Source: Utricularia gibba (lineage: Eukaryota; Streptophyta; Magnoliopsida; Lamiales; Lentibulariaceae). From it: a stretch of DNA of 64,000 nt. Where the stretch lies: positions 1,736,001 through 1,800,000 of the forward strand of contig NEEC01000011.1 of NCBI GenBank assembly GCA_002189035.1, in the 5' to 3' direction. Under the pieces are notes generated by a model. That model saw nothing but the letters and a program-made list of their open reading frames with translations. It was not told the origin of the DNA and searched no databases. Positions 47,561-58,733 of this stretch are shown piece after piece; the first letter of the stretch is position 1; every line of letters starts with the position of its first letter. The position numbers and the translations under genes were made by a program.

Positions 47561-48745
47561 TCAGGCCTTGATCGTCAGGCTGCATAAACAAGGCCCAGAT
47601 GGCTTAATCCCACAGGTCTGCCATTCGGATCCCTGCGCAGCCTCCGGGTCATAGATCAACGTCTGGTACCCGGGATCTTCCTGCAACGAGAACAGCAGCA
47701 GCTTCCCGTTCAAGATTCCGAACCGGAACCCGATGCTCGAGCTCCCCGTCACCGGAATCGGAACCATCTTCCAGGAGCTGTGAGCAGGATCGAATATTGC
47801 CAGCTTCCGTTCGTTCTTCCACTCCATACAGCACACTTTCTTCCCAAGAACAGCGTGGGCTGTCACCATCACGCAGCCGTTCTTCATCTGGCACCACGAC
47901 TGGTTCTCCGGCGAGTAGACCTCCACGAACCTTGAGTTCCCGATTGTGAAGTTGGACCTCCCGCCCATCACGTAGAGTTTCCCTTCGACCCCGCAGGCGA
48001 AGCAGCCACGTCGAGGCCGCCGGAGACTCCCTGCCATCACCCATTTGCTTGAATGGGGATCGTATACCTCGACGGACGAGAGGGAGTCCCCGTTCACTCC
48101 GCAGCCACCGGCTACGTAGATCTTGCCGTTGACGACAGCACAGGCAAAGTCGTATCGTGCCACATTCATCTCCGGTAACTTGCTCCAGCTGAAACGAACA
48201 CAGTTCGATTAAGGACAATGGATATGGCTCCGGAAAAAGGGAGGCCACTACCTGTTGAGGAATGAATCGTACTGATAACCATCGGCTGACACTGAAACAG
48301 ATCCATCCGCCATGGTGTAGCCTCCAAGAACTACAAGCTTTCCATCCAAGACGGCTGTCCCGAATGCTGATTTAGCCGGGCTCGGCATGGGCGGGAGCCG
48401 GCAGAGCTTGCTGCCGAGACAGTCTATAACCTCCCAATGACTCCCTTTTCCATCTTCGTCCACAGTCAGGACATAGAGCCTCTCTTCGAGAATCCCAGCA
48501 AGCTTTCTCACAGTAATGAACTCCCTGCTTCTGATAAACAGCCTCCACCGCTTACAGACGACGCCCATTGTGGGTAGCTGATGGCGAGGAACGAGAGCAA
48601 GACAATGCTTTGAGATATCATCAGGTAATCCAGGCAAGATAGGAGTGTATGCACCATCATCATCATCATCCATGGATTTCAAAACCAGAATCGAACCAGC
48701 TTCATCTATGGCATCATCCTTTACAACTACACCGGAAAAACACAT
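47561..48745 (-). CDS. F-box/kelch-repeat protein
   Basis: Substrate adaptor of SCF ubiquitin ligases. Two exons, 48252-48745 and 47561-48188, give 373 aa. The F-box (LPGLPDDISKHCLALVPRHQ, then MGVVCKRWR) starts near residue 38. Kelch repeats follow with the GG doublets: KLVVLGGYTMADG, KIYVAGGCGVNGD with SSVEVYDP, and KLYVMGGRSNFTIGNSRFVE. The sequence resembles Arabidopsis At1g67480. The start is uncertain: the open frame extends upstream to a TTG near 48838, so a 5' exon with another ATG is possible. Just before the F-box, a run of Asp codons (MDDDDDG) comes from a CAT trinucleotide repeat at about 48655-48671. Confidence 0.92.
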
Positions 48746-51700
48746 GTCCAATTCTATTGCTTGCTTCACAGGGGCAGAATGGATTCGATGATCATAGACT
48801 TTACTGCCAATCGAAGAAAGAAACTTGTGGAATAACAAACGATATTAAAGAAACTCGGAGAATCCCTCGCTCAAGGATATTCTTTTGCAAAACCAACCGA
48901 TGGAAGATGTAGCAGAACAGATAGCTTCAGATTTGAGTACCAAGGAGCGTCTGTGTTTCGCCCAATCAAATTCCAATTCCATACCACTTCCACCGATCTT
49001 ACTACAGTTTTGTTTCTTCAGACAAACATGTTCCTTCGCACATCTATACTTTCCTAAAGAGTACGCCTTGCTGCTACACATTGCACAAAAACCTGCAAGT
49101 TTCATTGTTCCATGTGTATAAGAAACACCCGGTTGCAGTGAAACTATATACAGATGAAGCCTATTGAAAGAAGACACTTTACCAGGTAAGTCCATAAGCC
49201 AGTGAAATTAGCCTCCCTTGCCCTCCATTTCTCCTTAAAAGAGGTGCCTGTATTGAGATGCAAAGCCGAAATCACTACATGTTATATCAGTCCATAAGAA
49301 TCAGAGTCCTAAAAGCTCAATTTCAACATCGTTTGAAGGTTCTAGTAGTTGCAATCTTTGTATATACTAAAACCAAATAGGAAGACAGCAACTGGTAGCT
49401 GTGTTTTCAGAGTGTTTAGGTCTAAGACGAGTATTGAAACTAGGACTGGAGTGTGAATGGGGAACTTTCAGAAATCGACAGCCCACCCAACAACCGCAAA
49501 AACAAGAAACAAAAAAATAAAGAAAAAAGAGAACTTTATCTCCACCACAAACTCCCAACAACCCAAGAACACACCCCACAAATACCAGATCCAAATCATA
49601 GCTAACAAGGAGACAATACAACTTATTAAGTTTTTTAATACAGATTCAAATCAACCTCAATAACAGGTAAATCAACAGAGCCTTGGATTAACCAATCAAC
49701 ACTCAGCATTCTGACCAATTCCAAACACAAAACGTTCACAGAAGACTGTGCTCGGCAATCCAGATCTGATATCTCCATCCAGAAAGCAAAATCTAAACAG
49801 ACGGTGGAAGATGGAAGTTCAAACCAGAGTTTTTTTACAGATTTAAGCAAAGATCAAAAGTTTCCTCAAGGGTCTGATTCAAGCCACCCGAAATCATTCA
49901 AGCAAGCCAAACAAAACACATTTCAGGCAGAAACACAAGCTTGATAAAGAAAACCAGAACAAAAAAGAGGAAAATTTACCCGGAGACGTGGAAAACTTCA
50001 ATCCCAACCTTCAAAGTAGGAGTACCTTCGCGTTTTAATAAATAAATAGACAAGGGGGGTGAGGCGAGTCAATGGATAAGCTTGGCAAAGATGAGAAAAC
50101 ATAACCTACGCAGGCCGTGGTAAGAAAAGGGCGAAAAATGACAAGAAAAACGCAAATGCTAACGATGTAAGAAAACCGATTTCGTATGCGTTATACGCCA
50201 TGGAATTAAATCTATAGTGATTTGAAGAATTTCTAAATCAGCATCAATTTATTCAATTCAAAACATCGCCTTTACATGACTATTCATTATTTTAAATAAT
50301 TAAAAAATATTATAAGTCATTTGTATAAATAATGAATATATAGAGACTCGTGATCTCACGATATTATTCATCCTAAATACGTAATTTTTATAGTTTTATG
50401 TTTTTTATTTTCAAGAAAAAAATTTTATATAAAATTAATTAGATATTTTATTGAATCATACTTTCTACTCCGTAATCGATAAATATATTATTATTTTATT
50501 TATAAAACATTAAATTATGATTAGAAACAAATGATTTATCATAAAATTCAGATTAATTTTTTTTTTTTACTTTTAGAAAAATTTAATTTCACACAATATC
50601 TATCATAAATGATTTATAAATTAATTTAATTCAACTACATGTTACTATTTATTTTATTTTATTTTATTTATCATACATCTCCATTTTGATTACGACGATT
50701 CGCGTTGGGAAATTGGAATCATCGTGCATAGAATCAAATTGAAATTATTAATTCAGGAATATTAAATAACTCTTTGAAAATTGGATCCAATACTTACAAA
50801 ATCATCGAAGAGCGTGTGATGTGGATAAGATCGCCATTGCAATCTGGATAAGTTCTCCACATAATCGGAATCAAAAAGGCAGATCTCGTGGCAACCCCCG
50901 CGTTCAATGAAATTATGTCTGAATTAAGCATTAAAATTTGGATTTAATTAAGAGATTTGACTTAGGGGTGTGACAATTAACATTTTGTTTTGAAAAAAAT
51001 TGAGGTTTAATAACACATTAAATGAGACTACAACGTAGGTAGAGAATATTATATGGTTTTTTAAATGAACGTTTATTATAATTGTTGTTTTAAAACAATG
51101 TTCTAATGTCATAAATACATGTAAAATATTTAATACAATTAGAGATCATTTGATAATAAGGTATTAATATTTTTAAATATATTATAATTGATTATATATA
51201 TATTCAATTATATATTTAATATAATATTTGATATCTTATCAATACCTATAAAGTGTGTTTGGTAAAAAAAATATAAAGAAATATAATTAAATAAAAAAAG
51301 TAAAATATAATGTTTGATAATTAAGATAAATTATATTATGAATATTTTATATAATAAATATGAAATAAAATAATAAAATAGAATAAAATTATCATGTCAT
51401 ATACATAATCTTCATATATCATTTTTTATTCCAAGTATAACGTATTCATGTACCAAATATACTCATACATTACATTGTAAAAAGTTATGGGCTGCTCATG
51501 GGCGATCACATCTTCTAAGTACCTCTTGGACTTTAAAAGAGACAGCTTCCGAATAGCATGGGCGGTTTCCCATGTATTCTGTGGAATCGCCAAATGAACA
51601 TGCAACATAAGGGTCATCACAAAAACTGAGAACTGAAATCATGTTTCTTAAACTAGGGAGGGTTATGAGTACACAACAACCAAAAAAAAGCAAAAACTTG

Positions 51701-51864
51701 GCAAAGTGCAAATCGAGGGTGTTAAGGAGAGATCTTCAGAACAGCAAATATGTGGAGCAAGGAGCCAACAAAAGGAAGGACCACCATGACACATACAGAA
51801 ACAAATTGAACGGACTTAGAGCCTATTCATTGGTATAACAAACGCAGTGTTAATAGCGCCATTA
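48746..51864. other. F-box leader side and AT-rich spacer
   Basis: 48746 to about 50000 has normal composition and probably carries 5' UTR exons, introns and promoter of the F-box gene. The minus-strand frame 48845-49195 is Cys-rich in part but has no recognised domain. 50200-51430 is AT-rich without coding signal. 51430-51860 has small open frames without family character. Confidence 0.45.
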
Positions 51865-51946
51865 GTCGATATGTCCGAGTGGTTAAGGAGACAGACTTGA
51901 AATCTGTTGGGCTTCGCCCGCGCAGGTTCGAACCCTGCTGTCGACG
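51865..51946 (+). tRNA. tRNA-Ser (anticodon UGA)
   Basis: 82 nt with the long variable arm of a class II tRNA. The acceptor stem GTCGATA pairs with TGTCGAC, followed by discriminator G. The A box is TGTCCGAGTGG and the B box GGTTCGAACCC. The anticodon arm ACAGA-CTTGAAA-TCTGT has anticodon TGA. The variable arm is GGGCTTCGCCC. No intron. Confidence 0.97.
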
Positions 51947-51951
51947 ATTTG

Positions 51952-51959
51952 TTTTTTTT
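51952..51959 (+). terminator. Pol III terminator of tRNA-Ser
   Basis: Eight T on the coding strand, six bases after the tRNA 3' end. Confidence 0.85.
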
Positions 51960-52410
51960 CTCATATCAGGCTTCACCTGCAATCAATATTTATTTTTAAA
52001 CAGATTGATAAATATAGGTGATTTTTTTTAAAAGAATAATAACGGCTGAGTTTTAAAATTGGAAAGTAGATTACCGAATGCTTCATGCTGGAAAATTATG
52101 TTATGAAAAAGAAAAACTAATTAATTATTAGCATTGATTTTTTCGGGCAACGCTCGGAGCGATTCCTCGAAAGGATCGCCCTTTGCGGCCATTGTTCAGT
52201 TGGGACTTTGGAGAATGGATATGTTGTAGAGCGCGATCGGTCATCGCACGACTTGGGAGTTTCTAGAATGGAGGCGAGGTCGTAGGGCGATCGATCCTTT
52301 TATTGGAGCTGCCTATGGAATTCATCGTTGACAGCTAGGGCATTTTTTGCTGGTGCATTTTTGGAGGTCTCTACCTTCATTTTAGGATTTAATTTTTTTT
52401 TCCTGGAAGA
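51960..52410. other. tRNA to syntaxin-like gene spacer
   Basis: AT-rich to about 52140, then GC-richer sequence that is probably promoter and leader of the SNARE-like gene. No coding signal. Confidence 0.5.
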
Positions 52411-53860
52411 ATGGCGTCTGCGTTTGATAGGTGGGAGAAGGATCCTTTTTTCTCGGCTGCTGAGGAAGTCCAGGAATCTGCTGATAGGTAATAAATATAA
52501 TGGATTTGTATTATTTTCCTTCTCTTACGTTCGTGCTGTTGTTTCGTTAAATGAGTTGGAGGGCGTATAATGGGAATTTAGATTTTTATTTTCATTGAAT
52601 TAATGGAATATGTGGGGGTTTCCTTTTCAAGGATGGAATCAACCTACAGGACGTGGATACATGCCGTGAAAGAAGACAGTGGGGCTTGGAATTTGGATGA
52701 GCTGCGGCGAGGTCTCCAAACAGCACTGGGAACTACCAAATGGCAGGTTTGCTTCCTCTATTTCATCTACAAAGAAGGCATACTGGATGACCAAGTTGGC
52801 ATGGGAACTTTATGAATTCGATATTAACATTATTATGACTTAATATGCTAGTAGTGCTTATGATTGATCGTATACACGATTGCTGGCAGCTGGAAGAATT
52901 TGTGCGTGCTGTTTCATTAAGTTATCTCCATGGTAATGCAGTCAAAGATGCAAAAGAACGACACCAAAACTTCATAGGAGCAATTGAGAACCAGGTGGAA
53001 CAGGTAGAAAGTTCTTTAAAAGAACTACTGGTTGTGTATGGCAAGCCACCATCACCTTGGTCCCGCTTAGATGAATCCGAAAGGAATGAGCTTGCAATGT
53101 TCTTGTCTGGACCTCCCTCATCCTCCTCGACTAGAATCTCAGGAAACTTCTCTCTTAATGACTCCGGAGGTGTCCACAGAAGTATGATGGATGAGTGTTC
53201 TAGGAGTTCTTCTCATTTGATTCAACTGGAGCATTTGGAGGGTGAGCAGGAAAAGTTACCTGGTCATCGTAGAACAGCTAGTGCTAGTCCTGAAATTAGC
53301 TCATGGAAAACTTCAGATGAGCCTCGGTTGAACTACCCATCCTCTACCCGCCCAGATCTACAACCACGTAGCATGCCTAGGTTTTCAGGATTCATAAATA
53401 CATTCGTTTCTCATATGAAATGGCCAAATAATGGCTACAAGAAAATCAATGTTGCACATTTGCATCAGGGTTCTGATAATGCACTGCCAAAATCACAGAA
53501 TGTGAACAGAGTGAGCAATTTATTTGATTGAAAAGAAGTGTTTCTGTTTTGACTCTCTACATGCAAGTGGTAATGGTTTTTGCAATTCTCTCCTGAAGGG
53601 CATGAACATATGCTACGAGAAGAGCAAGAGCTGTGTCAATGCCCACGACAGGAATTTGTATGGTTGGTACAGTGGGACACAGAGAATGCTTCAGAGATCT
53701 CAACACCAAATGAAGTACAGTAGACCTGTTCAAGTTGCATTCTCCATTGCCCTCCTCTGCCTTCTCGGTGAGCTTTCAAATCTGTTGTTTTCCCTTGCGT
53801 AGTGGTTGTCATATCTTGTTCCCTTCTCCTGCAGTTATTTTGGTATCACTCACTTTCTAA
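52411..53860 (+). CDS. syntaxin-6 N-terminal-domain t-SNARE-like protein
   Basis: Five phase-consistent exons, 52411-52487, 52632-52746, 52890-53510, 53599-53767 and 53835-53860, give 335 aa. The start MASAFDRWEKDPFFSAAEEV is typical of plant proteins with the syntaxin-6/SYP61-type N-terminal helical bundle. The helices continue with MESTYRTWIHAVKEDSGAWN and ERHQNFIGAIENQVEQVESS. A long Ser-rich linker follows. The last exons encode the conserved LYGWYSGTQRMLQRSQHQM block and a C-terminal membrane anchor (VQVAFSIALLCLLVILVSL). I see no clear Qc-SNARE heptad domain before the anchor. It probably belongs to the plant syntaxin-like group without a canonical SNARE motif; membrane-trafficking function is inferred. 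Confidence 0.82.
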
Positions 53861-54487
53861 GGAGAAGCGGGGAGCCTCCTTATGCAGCATTGCATTCATT
53901 CATTGTACAGCAGGCAGGAATAGCGTGTAATCTTGTCCTCCGTTGTTCTCCCTCAAGCAACGGAATTGGAGGTAGAGCAGAAACAAATCTAAAGCCATGT
54001 CTCCTCTATATCACATGGATGGCTTTCTTCTTCACCCATTTAGACTGAAGATGCAACCCTTGCTGCAGATAACTACAGCTAAGTAAATTTTGCACTTGCA
54101 AGTTATAATATTCCTTGAATTAAATGTAGATGTTATTGCGGTTTCAGTGGCAATGTAAATTTTTCAAAACATGATCGGAAGTCTGAGAATTTGACACAAA
54201 AAAATCCAAATGGGTTTTTTTTTTTGAAAATTTGGTTGCAATTAGGGTTTCATTTTGCAATTTGATGTTCCATTGAGTTTGTTGAGCTCATATTTAAATG
54301 TAAATAAGGAAAATAAGGAAATTATTATTATGATCATCTTTAAATGTAAAGCTCATATTACTGTTTCTGGAACCTGTTGCCATCACAAACTTATTTTCAA
54401 CTCATTACTCTTATTAGTAAAAGAAAAAAAAATTCCGAAAACAGCGCTACGTACAAAATCTTGCACACAAATGTTCGTTTTTTTTGG
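53861..54487. other. convergent 3' flanks of the syntaxin-like and HpcH/HpaI genes
   Basis: Two genes end toward each other. Probably 3' UTRs with AT-rich sequence between. Small open frames here are antisense or UTR. Confidence 0.5.
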
Positions 54488-55505
54488 TTATTCGCTCCAG
54501 TATTCCTCTTCAGTGGGTTTCCGCTCAGGTACCTCCTCCTGTACGCATTCCTTGAATTTCCGAACATCTTCCACGGCAGCATTCCGGAACAGCCCTATGT
54601 CCGCCGCACCGGAGACCATATGGTAACCTCTCCGACGCAAGGCAGAGGCTCCATCGTGCGGCATCACGAAGCCAGACAGATACGCCTTGCCGCTACTGAG
54701 CACTGATTTCTCAGCAGCGTCTATTGCCGCCCTCACCTTCTTGTGTCCTGGATCCCACAGATAACCCATACTCGCGCTCAGATCCAGTGGTCCCATTTGC
54801 ACGCAGTCGACGCCGTCGACGGCGGCGATTTTGTCGATGTTCTTGACTGCCGCTTCGGATTCTACCTGGCACATGATCAACAGATTTTCTTCGTAGGTGG
54901 ATACGTACGCTGCGTTGATGCCGTAATCGGAGGCTCGAACCAGGGGATGCGCAGATCCCCTGACGCCTGCTGGAGGGAACCGGCAGTAAGAGACAGCTTC
55001 ACGCGCCAATTTCGCGTCGTCGATCATCGGGAACATAATTCCTTGCGGACCTAGATCTAGCGCCTTCTTAACCCACGCGGCAGAGGACTCCGGCAGACGG
55101 AGGATCGCCGCAGTGTTGGTCGCAGCAAGTGCGTGGAGGCATGGAAGTGCATCGGCCATGCTCCATGTCGACGACGGCGAAATCGTACCCGGCCAGGCCC
55201 GCAATCTCCGCAATCGTCGGGGAGAAAGAAAGTAAGAAAATCCCGTATAATGCCTCGCCATTTTTCAGGCGAGACTTCAACGACGGCTGAAATGAGGCGG
55301 CGTCGGCTGTAGCGGCCGCAGCGGTCTTGAGAATTTTGAGATTTGGGGATAGGGTTAGGGTTTTGGGGTGCAGAAATGGGAAACTGAAGGAAGAGACTGC
55401 AGAATGCGCGCCATGATTCGGAACCCGAGCAATCACCGATTTACGAACAGAACACAAAGAACAGAAGGAAGAGGAAGCTGCCTGCAATTGTAACGGCGAC
55501 GCCAT
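54488..55505 (-). pseudogene. HpcH/HpaI aldolase family protein, frameshifted by a small deletion
   Basis: Single-exon locus. The first frame (start MASPLQLQ at 55505) encodes a Ser/Leu-rich plastid targeting peptide, then LKSRLKNGEALYGIFLLSFS and YDFAVVDMEHG. The second frame continues MADALPCLHALAATNTAAIL, ALDLGPQGIMFPMIDDAKLA, YCRFPPAGVRGSAHPLVRAS, metal-ligand blocks LLIMCQVESE and CVQMGPLDLSASMGYLWDPG, and the end MVSGAADIGLFRNAAVEDVR. Family members are metal-dependent class II aldolases acting on 2-keto acids. The frames meet at about 55155-55163, where about five conserved codons are missing (about 14 bp by frame arithmetic). About 343 aa would result without the deletion. It may be a real mutation or an assembly gap, so the pseudogene label is provisional. 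Confidence 0.82.
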
Positions 55506-56186
55506 TGCCGGGCAATTCTTGAGCGCTGGGAAGGAAGTTATCGGAAAGTTTTGAAGCTCCACAACTGCCACGGCGGACCGAGATTTTAAAACATAAACTA
55601 CCAAACCACCTCCATCGGCAAGGGTATATTAATCAGATTTAATCTCAAACTTTAAAATATTGATGCATAATTTTAGGTAATTAGTCCAACCCGGCCTCAT
55701 GGGCCTCAGAAATATTGTAATGACCGTATCGGCCTTTTCAGTACACGGGCCGAACCGCCAGGCGCACGCGTCCGACTCGTTACTTCAATGAATTTCAACC
55801 GATCCTCATGATATGAAAAATCATTATGTATTAAATAACCTGCGTTAATCTTCTGCTTAACAAGAAGATATAATTAATATTATAACTAGTTATCAAGATA
55901 ATTTTTTATTTACTATGACACAAATAAACCATCTATTAAATGCACAATTAACGCATTAATTAACTTAACAATGGTATATTCCACTGTTTTATATTTAAAA
56001 AAAAACCCACAATGGGTTGGTTTATCAAGCATTATTATAGTAGATGAATTATAAATTTGATCTAAAAAAATTAATCATTCATATTGTAATTTTTTTAACT
56101 TAATTTATAAAAGTTATTATCCGAGTGACCATTTTTCTAAATGATACTTCCAAATTACATGGCATCAGACCGAACCCTTGATTCGA
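55506..56186. other. HpcH/HpaI promoter side and TIC32-like 3' flank
   Basis: 55506-55800 is probably leader and promoter. 55800-56130 is AT-rich with no coding signal. Confidence 0.5.
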
Positions 56187-58733
56187 TTAAGCATGAGCAG
56201 CACTTGCGAAGCTGCCGCATCTGCAGGCAGCTTCCGGCAGGGGGTGGTGCACAGCATCGAGCTTGCTTGAATCACTGGAGACCATCAGCTCGGAGGCAGC
56301 CCACAGCCTTGCGGCGTCTGCTGAATCGGAACCCGCTTTGGATACTGAGGTCTCGTTGCAGTCGGAGAAGTATTTTCCGGTGACATTCGCCAGGCCCGGG
56401 CTGGTCGAGACGTAGCACGTGGTGGCAGCAGCCTGGGCGTGCGCTTACATTCATTCCAACATCAGAACAATAATCACTTGATGCAAAATGCTCACAACTG
56501 CTCACCTGAGGTATTGTCTTCAACAGCTTGCATGTGAGAAAGAAAGCCAAATCTGCATGCAAGAAAACAGACAAAATAGTTTCTGTAAGTACTTTCACTT
56601 GAAAAAAAAATAGTTTCTTGTTGCTTCACCTGTAAGAAAACCCTCGCGTTCTCGGTTCAGACGGGTTCTTACAACTCCGGGATGAACACAATTCGCCGTC
56701 ACGTTTATTTTCATCTCCTGCGGTTAAATGTGCACAGTGAAAATATTAATATTTTGCTTTCCACCGCAGAAAAAGAGAATAAAAAACAATAACACAGTTC
56801 CTTTTTTATTTTTTATTTCGCTTTAACCGGCAGTCAAAAACCGCAGCCTGCGCTGTCTTTTCATCGCGATAGTAAATGCACACACACACGCCTCCTATCT
56901 ACAAGTGCTTGCTGCCGTGTATTCCATGGACCAAACCAAAAGTTACTTTCACTTGCACACACAAAAAAATTACCCACATTTGGATATCACCCGCTCAAGT
57001 TTTTACCCTCCCGGTAAAAGGGAATCACGAGCATCACCATGTGAAATCCCTATTTCACCCCTAGGAAATGTACACTACCCGTACTCAAAACGCAAGTAAG
57101 GTTGAGACATTGATATTTATACTGGTTAATATTATAATATATAAAATTTATATCTAAATTTGTACATAACCTTTATTTCATTAACTAACATATATACACC
57201 AGACATATTTGATTATACCGCTTACATAAATATATGATTGTTATAAAATAAAAAACTAATTATATCTACATCATTAACATATTCATAATTTTATTTTCAA
57301 ATAAAAAATATAATATAAAATTAAGTATATACATATCCAATTATACTATACTTGAAAATATTAATATCTTAATATCAAATAAATTTTTAAATAATAACAA
57401 TATAACCATTCAAATTATAAAAAGAATTTAAAACATAAATTATTAGCATTTGAAAATTGAGTTCAAATACTAAAAATCAAAAATAAAATATATCAACTCA
57501 TTTTTTAATTTAAGAAAAAAATGAGAATAAAAACATACCTGGAGCCTGCGGGCAAGTTCGTTGGTGTGGAGAACAACGGCCAGCTTGGAGAGGGCATACG
57601 CGCGTATTCCATGGTACTCGCTGTCGTGTTGACCGTACAAAAAAATTACGCCCAGGTCAAAAGTCAAACATGTTATTGTTATTTACAATGCGGTCCCGCG
57701 CCGGTGGCATAAATGCAATTAAATGAAATTAATGTCATAACAAAGACATGCGTCTTTTTAAGGCATCCTTCCCATCCAACATTAAATTTCATCCAAAGGA
57801 ATAATAATCATTCCACCCCCAAAAAACACAATATTGCAAATTATGTGAGAAGGGTGTGTGCGTGCACCTTGGGTTGGCTGTGATGGCGGCGAGGCACCGG
57901 AGAATGTCGCCGGAGAACCAGCAGTGGATGTGGGAGGTGACGTTTACTATCCGGCCCTGGACGCCGGTTTCCTCCGCCGTCTCCCCCATTTTCTTCAGCA
58001 GTTGCTTCGTTAGCAGAAAGGGCCCTGCAAATGGAATGTCGTCGACACTTCCGGCTCCATAAGATGGCATTAAATGGGCTGAAACTAGGGATCGGGAATG
58101 TAGAAAATTCCTTTTCTGGTTAGGAATTCGAATATGTTAAATATATACCTAAGTAATTAGTGGCGAATGTCATCTCGAAGCCATCCTCGGAGGTGGCATG
58201 ACTGTAGCAGATCTTCCCTGCATTGTTTCTGCAGGAAGGGAAAGCAACCAATATGTGCATAGTTTTTTTGTGTATATTTTATGAGGGGTTGTGCTGCTAC
58301 TACTGCGTACATGAGGAGATGGAGAGGCAAATTGAGGGAGTGGAAGTCCCGTACGAATCTTGTTACAGAGCGAAGGGAACTGAGGTCGAGGGCCAGGACG
58401 TGGATCCTCGCCTCCGGCGTCTCCGCCACGATCCTCTTCCGTACCTCCTCCCCGGTCTTAAGATTCCTCGCCGGAATCACCAACCTCGCGCCACGCTTCG
58501 CCAGCACACGCGCCGACTCCGTTCCAATCCCGGATGTCGCCCCTGCCCACCCAGCCAGGTTTTATTTCTTTTCACCCTCTTTCGTTACCTAGGGAGTTGA
58601 TTTCCCACATACCTGTGATGACGGCGGTGATGTGACGGAGATCGGAGCACATTTCCGTGACCTCCTCCGCCGTCGATTTCGACCCGTAACCGCTGGGGCC
58701 TGCGGCTCCGATCAGGTACTTCACCGTTTCCAT
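56187..58733 (-). CDS. short-chain dehydrogenase, TIC32/retinol dehydrogenase-like
   Basis: Eight phase-consistent exons, 58613-58733, 58311-58542, 58149-58228, 57868-58024, 57539-57620, 56630-56717, 56506-56552 and 56187-56432, give 350 aa. The N-terminus METVKYLIGAAGPSGYGSKS with TAEEVTE matches plant TIC32-like proteins. SDR landmarks: cofactor site TGATSGIGTESARVLAKRGA, NNAGKICYSH, catalytic Ser in VNVTSHIH, YALSK (YxxxK) and NCVHPGVVRTRLNR. The C-terminal CYVSTSPGLANVTGKYFSDC is family-typical, and the protein ends with a Ser/Ala/Cys-rich tail. TIC32 proper is a calmodulin-binding dehydrogenase of the chloroplast inner envelope. Several paralogues share this name without known location, so the role is not certain. 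Confidence 0.9.

Noticed and set aside
48845-49195. Cys-containing minus-strand frame as an extra N-terminal exon of the F-box gene
   Set aside because: It has a long stretch without similarity to F-box/kelch relatives and contains splice-like sites. More likely 5' UTR exon and intron sequence.
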